Source of the DNA: Spongospora subterranea f. sp. subterranea
Lineage: Eukaryota > Endomyxa: Phytomyxea > Phytomyxea > Plasmodiophorida
Direction: 5' to 3'
Assembly: GCA_049724395.1 (NCBI GenBank)
Contig: JAUGWO010000046.1
Coordinates: 62,001-126,000 of the forward strand
Length of the DNA stretch: 64,000 nucleotides
Shown: one piece after another, positions 10,578-20,239 of the stretch
How the letters are laid out: the number at the start of each line of letters is the position of its first letter
Numbering within the stretch: the first letter of the stretch is position 1
The notes under the pieces: model-generated
Seen by the model: only the letters and a program-made list of their open reading frames with translations
What the model was told of the DNA's origin: nothing
Database searches by the model: none
Translations under genes and position numbers: made by a program

Positions 10578-13423
10578 ATGATCCCGTCGAATTACAGGCT
10601 GGTACGGTGCGAGTCGCCCAAAGGCTCATCTATCGCTGCCGATCTGGCCACACCCGCGCCAACCAACTCGGCTTCTTTGATCGCCGCTAGCGGGGCATAC
10701 ACTGCTGCTGCGAGTTCGACCCCTGGGTCAATAATTGTGATTGGGCCAGAACCACAACCAACCACTATATTTGTATCCCATGTCAAGGTATCTTTTCAGC
10801 TTTTCCTGGTTTTGCTGCAACTAAGAATTTCGTTTGTCGCATAGCCGATCTCGGATATTGCATTTTCCCCGTTCAATTGGTCACTGCTGGCTTCCTGCTC
10901 GCTCGATGGATCAGCCAGATTCTGTGCTGCATCAGATAGCGGTGATTTTCAAGAGAAGTGGACTGCTTCGGTCTCAAATCAATCCAGTCTGAATTGCGTT
11001 CGCTTCCATCCTTCTTGTCGAAATGTCGCCTTTAGTGCAGGCGCCACAAGCTCGTTATTACTTGATTTGGCGCATGAGAAGCCAATTCTAGAATCTCCCG
11101 TTGGAGATCACTCAGTTGTTTCTGCAGACTTCTCTGCCGATGGAAGTTCGGTCATCATGGCTGCTACAGTTGCCGCTAGTGCTAGCGGTTTCTTGACCAT
11201 TCACGATCCCAGGCGTGCCATAGTGGCTTCTCAATGTAAAATTGACGCGCGACCACATTCGGTGCTGTCTGTCGGAAATTCGGGCCATATCGCCGTTTTG
11301 GGCAATAACCAATTTCGGGCACCTCAGTTGTTGATGTTCGACAATCGCAAGATGCTCTCTCCCATTTTAACTGAATCTCTACAGTTATCGGCCGGAATCT
11401 GTCTGCAAGTATTTGACCCCGACACCTCGCTCATATCTGTATCTACTCGTGGATCCACCTCAATGATGGTGTTCGACCTGAGCCAGACAGATCGACTACG
11501 CCATCTGACTACGTATATGTCCACATCAGTATTCCAGGGAATGGCTTCTAAGCCCAAACGCTCCCTCAATGTTTTATCTTGCGAAATAGCGCATATCAAG
11601 CAGATGACGACATCGTCCATCGAATCTATATCGTTATCAATCCCGCGGAAATCGCGAGGATTTCACCCTGATTTATTTCCGGACACGGCGTCCACTGAAA
11701 ATGAAGCCATTTCATTGGAAAAGTACATGGCTGGGGATAATGCGCTTCCAATCATACAACCTTTCAATATCGGCCCTATCATGATTTCTGACTCAATCTC
11801 GCAATCAGTGTCGAAACCATCTAATCTCACTCAAATCTCTAACATCTCAGTGCCTGCTGTTGCGTTAGCAAATCTTGAGGAAAACCGCAGCGATAATCGC
11901 AGAAGAATAGAAGCCAAATTGAAAAAGTCACTGGTGGCTCACGTATCCGGTCAAGAGCTACGTTCTCTAGACTCGTACTGGTATGGCATTAAACCCAACG
12001 AAGCCAGCATGCCCTTAGGCCTCAACCTGCTTACCAACGGCAAATGCATCGTTTTCCCTTGGAAATCGCTGGGTGCGTCTTCTCTGGCTGTTATTCCCAT
12101 TCATATCCGAGGGCGAGTTGATGCACAGATTCCTCTGGTTCGTGCTCATGGCCAGCAGTTGTCCTGTTTTGCTCTATCAGACATGGATCCAACAGTATTA
12201 GTTACTGGATGTGTTGACGCCCATGTACGCGTGTGGCGGATTCCTTCCAGCCGAATGTCTAGCAACATGCCGGATCTAACCGAGCCCATGGCGGATATCT
12301 TAACCCCCGGCAAGGTCACTTTCCTCGCTGTGAACCCGTTCCAACCGTCGGTTCTGGCTGTAGCGTCGCAATCGTACGATACTTCGATACTAACATTCTG
12401 GGATATATCAACTGCAGAATCAAGCCAAACATGTTGCATTAGCATCGATTGTCACCCTGATCAGATTATGAGTTTATCGTTCAACTGCGATGGTCGTCTC
12501 CTAGCGACTTCATGCAAAGATCGCCGTTGTCGCATTTTTGACCCTAGAGTTCAAAATACTCTCATAGCGTCATTTATGATGCTGGAGGGAGTAAGGGATA
12601 CCCATATAGTCTGGCTGGGGACATCAGGATATATATTAACCATTGGGTTCGGCAACGCCAGTTCTAGACAGTTCTCTATTTGGAAGGTGTTCAACAAAGA
12701 GAACGACGTTGGAAGTGTTGTTGGTGATCCTGTGTTGTTAACAACCCATGTTATTGACCAGACCAACACGACCATGGTATGTCTCTGACTCCATGTCTGA
12801 TCTAATGCTGAGTGTTTCGTAAGGTGCCCAATTACGACCCCGATACAGGTTTGCTTTACGTGGCTGGTATCGGGGATAAAACGATCCTGTTCTTTTACAT
12901 CGATCCTTCCAAGAGCGATATTGTCGAACCATTAGGAAGATATGTATGTGCAGATATTGTTTCAGGTATCACGTGGCATCGCAAGACGTCCTGCAACGTC
13001 TGCAGCGTTGAAATCGGTTGCGCATTGTCCTTATCAGGCGAACAGATAAAGCCGATATCGTTCAGCATTCCACGCAAGCGAAAGGAATACTTTCAGGACG
13101 ATCTTTACCCGCCAACAATGGTACCTGGCGAATGCGTATCGGCCATCGAATGGTTCTCGGGTAAAAACACTCCGATACTGCTGAAAAGCATGCTTCCGGA
13201 AGGCATGGGACCGTTATCATCAGCACCCCCGGAAGCGGTCACCGACCGTCAATTAAAGCGCCTCCAATATCTCAAATCTAACGAGGAAGCTCAAGCACAG
13301 CCCACCGTCCATGATCATATCACGTCAAAGTTGGCGAATGTTGAGGTGACCGCCGTGCCCACTAACCGTTGGGACGCAAAGCCGGTCCACGACGGGGCAG
13401 TAGCCGATGACGAATGGGAATAG
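10578..13423 (+). CDS. CORO7: Coronin-7 (tandem-propeller coronin)
   Basis: Three exons (introns 10788-10844 and 12777-12823, both phase 0) encode 913 residues, close to the ~925 of human coronin-7. Two consecutive seven-bladed WD40 propellers each end in the coronin signature. The first has SIPRKSRGFHPDLFPDTAS, the second SIPRKRKEYFQDDLYPP. The block MVPNYDPDTGLLYVAGIGDK spans the second intron exactly as in coronin-7. The protein ends in an acidic ADDEWE tail, equivalent to the Arp2/3-binding acidic tail of coronin-7/POD-1, and has no C-terminal coiled coil, as expected for long coronins. Role by family: actin regulation and Golgi-to-endosome traffic. No frameshift is needed. The start ATG at 10578 is the first in frame. 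Confidence 0.93.
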
Positions 13424-13571
13424 CGATTCCGCCCGTTCAATCGAGTGTTGTTCTTATGATTATTTATCTATTGTAGTATCAGATCGAACACTTCAACTAA
13501 AATATCCAATGATCCCTATAATCTCTACTGATCGTTCCATTGTTCTTTGTTGACATTGTAAGGGAAGGACC

Positions 13572-15738
13572 ATGCTTACCCATAAGCAGGTAGTCGATGT
13601 GAGCACCAGCTCGCAACACGCCGATTATCCTACAAACGAACATGAACCCATTCATAAACAAGAGCGCCGGCTGATCGCCACCGTCACCTCTCCATACACC
13701 GACAAAGAGGTTCGTCTTCGCGCGCGGTTTCGAGAGATGATGCGATTCCCGATGAGCTCAATCATGATCATCAATTCTGAAGCTTTACGCCATGCTCGTA
13801 GTCAGATCCCAGCCATGACCGGCGTACATTGGCCACATATCCGGTTTTTAAGGCACCGTCCACACGTGGAACATAATACCCAGAAACATGGATGGGCGGC
13901 CATGACGTCCGAGAATCGAATTCTCGTGTTAAGTTGCTGTCTTGCCTATACGGGATATGTTATTTGCAGATCCCATGTACCATCCCTTTTACCCATTATT
14001 GTTCAGGTCATGTCCTCTCTCATGTTTGATTATCTATCGCACTGATTCTGGTGGCAGGATTCCGGATTGTCGGTAAACATGTTTGGTTATATATTATCGA
14101 TTGGTCTAGTGGCAATCGCAATAGGGAAAGTGGTCAACGGCTATTTGGCAGATCGGTTTGGAGGAATGATCGTTTTTACTACGTATTTGGTGGCGTCTGC
14201 CGCGACAACAGCACTTCTGGCGCTGTCACCAACAACCCACTCCACAGCGTCCTCCTTCGTAATCCTGTATTGGACTCTGGCCTGGTCCCTAAATCGCTGG
14301 TTCCAATCTGGTGCATGGGGTGCCTTGGTTCTGCTTATGAGTATCCGTATCCCTCAACAATCTTATGGGATGAGTCTGGCGATAGTATTGCTAGGCTATA
14401 GCGCAGGCGACCTAATTGCTCGTTCTGCCTACGGAACGATGGTTTCTTCTGGAATTTCATGGCAAACGGCACTCTTTATAGGCGCTTTTGTTGGGCTTAT
14501 TTGCGCCATCCCTTGCATCTTCCTTTGGCTTAAGCCAACGGACACATCGTTTGACCAAACCCATCAATCATCCCGGAAAACGCCGGCACTTTCAGTGTTT
14601 AATTCACACCAAGCTACGCCAATAATGTCAATGTCAGCGATCACCAAAATCCTGATTGCCAATCCGAAGTTTGTCACGATGACGGTTGCCTATTCCCTGG
14701 TGGCGTTCATTCGGGAGATTGTCGGTACATGGTCAACGGTATTCCTGGTAAATGTTTTGGAGGTGAACTCGGCTTCTGCTGCGACAATATCATTGATAGT
14801 GCCAGTAACGGTCATGATCGCCTCAAATTTCAACGGATTTTTTTGTCGATCGGGCACAAGACAGCAAACGCATCTTGATAATGCAAGTTGTACCGGTTAG
14901 TATCAAGTAGCATTCGAATATTATAGCCCCGCCCTGTTCAGATTCACTCAGCACAAGAAAGTTATCGGTTTCTCCCAGTTTTGCTTGGACCTGTTGGCCC
15001 AGCGTGTGATATATTCACCCTAAAGCCCATACCTCAACAGTATATTGATATTGATCAACTCATTACGGTGTCTGTGGTTGATCAGGCTGCATTACTATGT
15101 CTGGCATCGTCTGCCAGCGTAGCCGTCATGCTGTTACAGCCTAATGGCGCATTACCAATGTGGCTTGGAATTACGATACTGGCTATGATCTCGTTGGGCT
15201 GCGAGATCCATAATGGGTTCATAGAAGGATTTCAGGTGACTCCATATTATAATCAACTTCGCAACGCTTTTTATGGTCACCAAAATCTATTTAAGTAGAT
15301 TCCTTAGTCGGGCAATTTATTCAATATTTCACAACCTTCTGAAAATCTAATTTGTTGTAATGAGAACTAACGAACATTTTTATCTCAAAGGTTGTTGCTC
15401 TATCGGTATCCGTCAACAGGCCGGCGACGGTTTCGGGGTTGTTGGCGTTTTGCAGCAACATCAGCTCCGTGGTTTCGACGGTTGCCGTCGGTTCGATAGT
15501 TGGGTCCCAATCAGGGCGGATAGCTTGGCTATGGATATTCGCCATGATCACGTGTGGATCGTTCGCCGCATCCCTTATCAGCTTGGTTTCCCTGAGATTA
15601 GGTTGTGCCCTAGAGCTGACTCCCGTCGCGTTGTCGGATCCATCGGTTGCAGAGCTGGTTGCCGAACCGGTGATCAGCGCATTGGAAAGCGGCCCGATAA
15701 CTTCTCACGTTGGCCACACAGTCGGCAATCCATTATGA
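13572..15738 (+). CDS. MFS transporter, GlpT/SLC37 (OPA)-like
   Basis: A ~115-residue cytosolic N-tail leads into a first membrane helix (ILVLSCCLAYTGYVICRS). After an intron at 14007-14057 come GLSVNMFGYILSIGLVAIAI and GKVVNGYLADRFGG, the typical MFS loop 2-3 motif GKxxxGxxxDRxGG. More helices follow to about 14800. The frame breaks in a run of seven T at 14838-14844; with one T fewer it continues as GFFVDRAQDSKR. Further exons are seen at about 15000-15235 and 15390-15738, the last with two or three helices (TVAVGSIVGSQSGRIAWLWI). The general shape is that of organophosphate:phosphate antiporters (GlpT, SLC37), but the substrate cannot be read from the sequence. Confidence 0.75.
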
Positions 15739-15977
15739 TGATCAAATATAAATATAAACTGGTTTAGGCTTATTATTTCCGTTAAGGGGGTTGTCTCATA
15801 TTGTACACCTTGCTGGGTTTGCTCATATCCGATTCTATACCGGCATCACCCTATTGCTGTTGTCTCTTGTATCGGTTATGTTGATTACAAGTTGTGAGCA
15901 GATTTTAATTTGTTTTCCGACCTTATCAGTAGAACAACGTGTTCGATTTTGAGTGATTCGCGGAATTTATGAATGAT

Positions 15978-16379
15978 TTATTTGATCTGGATGAAGTTTT
16001 CCGCCGCTTTGGCATCGGTTTTGGGAATGTCAATGGTTAGTACCCCGTTGTGATATTCGGCCGAAATCTCTCCAGCATTGACATTTCTCGGAAGGCGGAT
16101 AGAGCGTGATGAATATCCGTACGAACGTTCTGAGAAGCGAATATGCTCCTCTTCGTTATCATCAGAGCGCTCTTCCCTATGTTCAACGGAAACCGTTAGA
16201 ACGCCGTTTTCAGCGTTCAGCTTAATCTCATCTTTTGCTGCTCCTGGAACCTCGACCGAGACCACGTAGTTCTTATCGCGTTCTTTCAGCTCCATTCTCA
16301 TCTGGGGTGTTTGTCCCTGTAAGTTACCGAGGAGTTGACGATTAAGATCGTCGTGGAAACCAAATAGTGATAGACTCAT
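15978..16379 (-). CDS. Small heat-shock protein (HSP20/alpha-crystallin)
   Basis: A single exon encodes 133 residues. The alpha-crystallin domain covers roughly residues 30-130. It starts with YVVSVEVPGAAKDEIKL, has a charged loop (EERSDDNEEEHIRFSERSYG), continues with RSIRLPRNVNAGEISAEY and ends with NGVLTIDIPK, the conserved GVLT motif. The N-terminal arm is short (LFGFHDDLNRQLLG). It is an ATP-independent holdase that forms oligomers in the cytosol. The tail lacks a clear IXI/V motif, ending in FIQIK. Two heat-shock elements lie 115-160 bases upstream, so heat-shock-factor control is likely. It is convergent with the MFS gene. Confidence 0.95.
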   Translation of the reverse strand: MSLSLFGFHDDLNRQLLGNLQGQTPQMRMELKERDKNYVVSVEVPGAAKDEIKLNAENGVLTVSVEHREERSDDNEEEHIRFSERSYGYSSRSIRLPRNVNAGEISAEYHNGVLTIDIPKTDAKAAENFIQIK

Positions 16380-16492
16380 GGGGCTCTTATCTACAGACTG
16401 TGGTAGTTTTGAAGATGTGTTGATCGTGTAACTGTTTTGAAAACGGAAAACATATCATAATCGGGCCACTATATGTAGTGTGATTTCGGTCG

Positions 16493-16536
16493 TGGAATAT
16501 TCCGAAACATACAGTTTTATGGAATATTCCACGAAT
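16493..16536 (-). promoter_or_regulatory. Heat-shock elements upstream of HSP20
   Basis: The block TGGAATATTCCGAAAC (16493-16508) contains alternating GAA/TTC pentamers. A second copy, GGAATATTCCACGAAT, follows at 16521-16536. Both share the palindrome GGAATATTCC and fit the nGAAnnTTCnn(G)AA consensus of heat-shock factor. They sit 115-160 bases upstream of the HSP20 ATG, where such elements normally act. Confidence 0.8.
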
Positions 16537-16596
16537 CTCAGACTACTTCCGGTTATTGATTCTTCAGGGTTCATCATCTCTTATGATTTGCTTATG

Positions 16597-16873
16597 CTAC
16601 AACGATGACCCCAATTCATGTGAAAAAGCTTCAAACGCCGTTCCTAAGAAACATCTGCTATCTGCTAACATTTGCTGGAGCGGCTCGACCGACGAAGGCA
16701 TGATGCACCATTGATCATCAATCAGATAATGGCTAGATAATACAATGACGTCTACACCAGTGTCACGTGAATGTACATACATTTTCCCGTCCTGATACGT
16801 TTCAACGCATCTCAACTGTAGCGAACAATTTTGGACCCACTTGAAGACGCGACACTACCACTGGCCGAGTCAT
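16597..16873 (-). CDS. Hypothetical small protein, 77 residues
   Basis: A five-codon first exon (MTRPV, 16859-16873) can be spliced through a 43-nt GT-AG intron (16816-16858) to an open frame ending at 16597, in phase 0. The product is acidic with a hydrophobic strand (VDVIVLSSHYLI) and no signal peptide or recognised domain. The upstream HSP20 gene is on the same strand, and the heat-shock elements lie between the two stops and starts. I do not recognise the family. The very short first exon makes the model weak. Confidence 0.3.
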
Positions 16874-17159
16874 GGCTGAGTGTGTAATCAGGCGGTGCCA
16901 GTTTAAGATGACTCATATTCGTTGAAATATCAAATTCAAAATTGTCATAATAAATTTGGATGGACAAAGAAAGCATCGTTTGTTGAGATTAAGCAAAATT
17001 CTCGTTCTTACGCTGAGGCGCCGGATACCACAAGCTTAAATAACAAAACGGGACCGGTGAACAAAACAACAGATCAACGGTGCTAACAGAAATATCGATA
17101 TGACGACTCGATCAAAGTCTGAGAACCCCGGGTGATAAAACAATGACCTCAGAGTTTTC
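16874..17159. other. Intergenic, no gene seen
   Basis: Nothing recognisable lies between the small hypothetical gene and the inverted bromodomain copy. It may hold the shared promoter region of divergent transcripts. Confidence 0.4.
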
Positions 17160-17160
17160 G

Positions 17161-17345
17161 TCATGATGCCAATTCTGAAAGGTTAATTGTACATTGGTCA
17201 GCAACAGAAACGCCCTCGGTATTGTTCAGCTCTTTCTGAATTGTGCCCAGATCCGTAGCATGCTTGATAATTATATGGTAAGTTGGCAGTCCCAACGCAA
17301 CGGCATCCACGAGATGATTGAATGGCCAGGCGAACTCGTGTGCCC
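17161..17345 (-). pseudogene. Inverted, decayed copy of the bromodomain segment
   Basis: Read on the minus strand, the segment encodes [20 protein letters not shown], then [20 protein letters not shown]. This nearly matches the bromodomain of the gene starting at 17390 on the plus strand ([40 protein letters not shown]). DNA similarity runs for about 180 bases, from the CGAGTTCGCCTGGCC block to the TAACCTTTCA block. The conserved Pro-Met before DLGTIQ is replaced by Ala-Thr and the rest of the domain is missing. It is a fragment in head-to-head orientation to its source, separated by about 175 bases. Confidence 0.85.
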
Positions 17346-17389
17346 AAACCGCCACCCACGGACGCACATTATTTGCGCAATTTGGCGTT

Positions 17390-19066
17390 ATGTCGGCGAG
17401 CCGGAAGCGGTCTTCATCTCACGTGACCTTGGAGGAAAAACTGGCCAGGAGGGAGCCCATTCTTGTGTCTGTCCAGCAGCTAAAAGAACGATGCAAACGG
17501 GTTTTGGAGGCGGTATCGGCGCATGAGTTCGCCTGGCCATTTAATCAACCCGTGGATGCCGTTGCATTGGGACTGCCAACTTACCATATCATCATCAAGC
17601 ATCCCATGGATCTGGGCACAATTCAGAAGAAGCTGAATAATGACGAGTATGCATCTGTTGCTGAGTTCACTGCCGATGTTCGGTTAACCTTTCAAAATTG
17701 TCATGTGTTCAATGACAAAAATTCAGAGGTAATAGGTTTATCATCCTGTGTTCTCTGGAGTTTGATCGGCTTTGATTGACAAATTTCTGATAGTATCAAT
17801 GGTTTTTCAACTCGTTCACGTTATGATTACATTTTTATCTGGTTCACCTTTTTGCTTACTTGTCTAGCGTGTTGTATCGCATTACTACTTCGTTCATCGT
17901 ATGGACGATTGTTGCTGAGATTCTAACAACGTTTGATATTCGTTTATCGAAATTTTTATATTGATTTTGCTATTCTTTTTCAAAGGAAAACAAAATGTGA
18001 GCTACTTGTAATGAAACAGTTAATTTTACTGTGAGGTCTGTTTGATTGGTTTACGAGCTCAACAATTACTTTTTAGGTTTGGAACATGGCGATGGAAGTC
18101 GCAACTTATTTCGAATGGCTGCTGCTGCATCACGTTGCCCATTGCATTGCTGATGAGTCTGGCAAAGGCGAAGGCAATGGGTTAGTTCAAGGCACAGATC
18201 TCCCTAATTATGCCAAGCGGCTTGTTTCAATTGGGACCGATATCAGGTTCATCAAATTACTATGGTTACTTTTTTTGTATTAAAGTTACGCAGAGCACCG
18301 CTTGAACATCCGGCTAATTCAGCAGCATGTGGCGTTTGCGAGCAGCCAGGCAATCTCCTTTGTTGTGACGGCCCGTGTTTGCGCTCGTTTCACATCTCAT
18401 GCGTTGGCCTGCCCGAATTTCCCTCCGATGAAAGATGGTTTTGCTCTGATTGTCAAATGAAATCCCATCAATGCGCTGTTTGCAGTGAACGGTATTTGCT
18501 GATTTGGCTTTGCGTTATTCCTCTGGATAAATTTTTTCACTAGGGGAACAGATTTTGTTGACGTTTTCCAGTGTGGTCATGTGGCATGCGGTTTGTTCTT
18601 CCATCTAGGCTGTGTGAACCCACACGAATTAACCAAGAAGAAGTCGAAAACTCGCGGCACGAACCGCGGAAATTTCATCTGTCCACATCATTCTTGCACA
18701 AAATGCAAGCAACCCGCGCATTCAGCATTGCTTCTGCAATGCAATCGATGTGTTGATTCATATCATATTGATTGTCTTGTTTCCGGATCCATATGTATCA
18801 ATGCACGATCTATTGTCTGTCCCAAACACGACATAGGATCTTCCCTGGGTTCACTAGAGGCGGTGGCCAGCACAAAAGCCGACGATCCTTGGGCGCTGAA
18901 TCACCTGTTTGACCATTTGAAGTTTGTTAGGCCAAAGTTTGCTACCATGCTGACCGTGCACCCGTATTTGCAGTGTCGCATGCCATGGCAACCTACCCCT
19001 GATTACATGAACTATGCGTTTAGCGGTGAAGTGGGCAAAATGGTTGCTGAAAGACGGAAATCCTAA
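17390..19066 (+). CDS. Bromodomain-PHD protein with NSD-like PHD array
   Basis: Four exons (introns 17729-18076, 18247-18293, 18492-18543) give 409 residues. Residues ~35-125 form a bromodomain: [32 protein letters not shown], then the acetyl-lysine-binding Asn in [11 protein letters not shown]. From ~170 a canonical PHD finger follows ([13 protein letters not shown]...FHISCVGLP...RWFCSDC). Two more Cys/His fingers follow, the first split by an intron (CAVCSERG...[10 protein letters not shown]...CPHHSC) and the second CTKC...[13 protein letters not shown]. That chain of PHD units ending in CPHHSCTKC resembles the PHD region of NSD methyltransferases, yet no SET domain follows; the gene stops about 100 residues later. 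A chromatin reader role is inferred from the domains. The first intron (348 nt) is much longer than its neighbours. Confidence 0.88.
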
Positions 19067-20239
19067 TTAAATGAATATAATTATTGTCATGGACTCATGG
19101 GGCAAGCGTAACAGTGATGAACGTGAAATATTTATCGCTATGGAACGTCTGGAATGTTAACCTGGGAAAATACTTTAATCATTATCGCCTTTAATGTTTG
19201 TATTTGTTCATAAATATGCTATTGCGAATGGGTCAATTATATTCGGTGTATCGAGACTGCGTTGCTAAGACAGAGCTTGGTTTATCGCATTCATGTATGA
19301 AGTCTCAAGCGTCTCGAATTAGTTTCACCATAGCGTTAGCGGATTGACTGTCTGCCTCAAGACGATTGACTGCACAGGCTCACTGACACAGAACTTCGAC
19401 GCAGCAACAGAAGCAGTTAGAGCGTTTTCACAATTCAAAAGAGTTACATTAAAAAACCAGGACTCGGCATCATGACCAGACAGTGCATCGACGCAGATGG
19501 ATTCTGCGAAAACAGAGGCGAACTGCTGCAGGTCTGGTAGACACTCAAGCACATTTCTCCACACTTGCTAAACCGCCTTGACCACCTTCATGTCATTTCC
19601 ACCAACTGGAACAGATATGAACCAGGTTGCAAATGTTGCTCCGAATTGTGACAAATCAATATTATACTAATATCAAACCAATGCGAGCTCGTTTAAAGGG
19701 CGAGACTATCGCGTTTCAACGTTTTGCAACCGTTGCGCTTTGATATTCCCATCATCCGGTATACGAAGGATTGACTGACCCGATTTCTGAAACATATCAA
19801 CCCGGATGCAGAATCCCTACCAACCGCAGGGCTACGGTAGTGTTCGTCAGTAATGGTGTTCAGCCTCACCCTACCTAGCCCTGGTGTCTTATTATATGAC
19901 AATAACGGGGATCTTTGAAACAGTAACAACTCAAAGAAGCCATATTTACCATGAGTCCATGACTCTCCAGCGAAGACGTGAGGGTCAAATATACCAGAGA
20001 GACGCGGGTTTCTCGACAATGTCTTGGTCAGAGATTGGGTCGTATAGGTTATGTTGGAACAATAAACACTGTGCGCCTATATTGTACCAAGCAGTGATTT
20101 ATTCAATGATGTGTCATATATGGTCAATAATGTCATACATTCTCAAACAAGGGTGATTCCGACTATCGAATTTCATCCCCGGATATGATCGTTCCTTATC
20201 GAGTTTCCACTGTCATCACTGAATGTGCGGGGGGTGCTC
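19067..20239. other. Region without a confident gene; possible minus-strand coding remnants
   Basis: Open stretches on the minus strand at 19325-19564 and 19693-20019 have protein-like composition. One example is the segment preceding the TAG near 19570 (ATFATWFISVPVGGNDMK), continued in the same frame by WRNVLECLPDLQQFASVFAE. They could be exons of one uncharacterised gene, a decayed gene, or chance. No family is recognised. Confidence 0.3.

Noticed and set aside
10355-10690. Plus-strand ORF before coronin
   Set aside because: It overlaps the coronin start in another frame and has no recognised domain.
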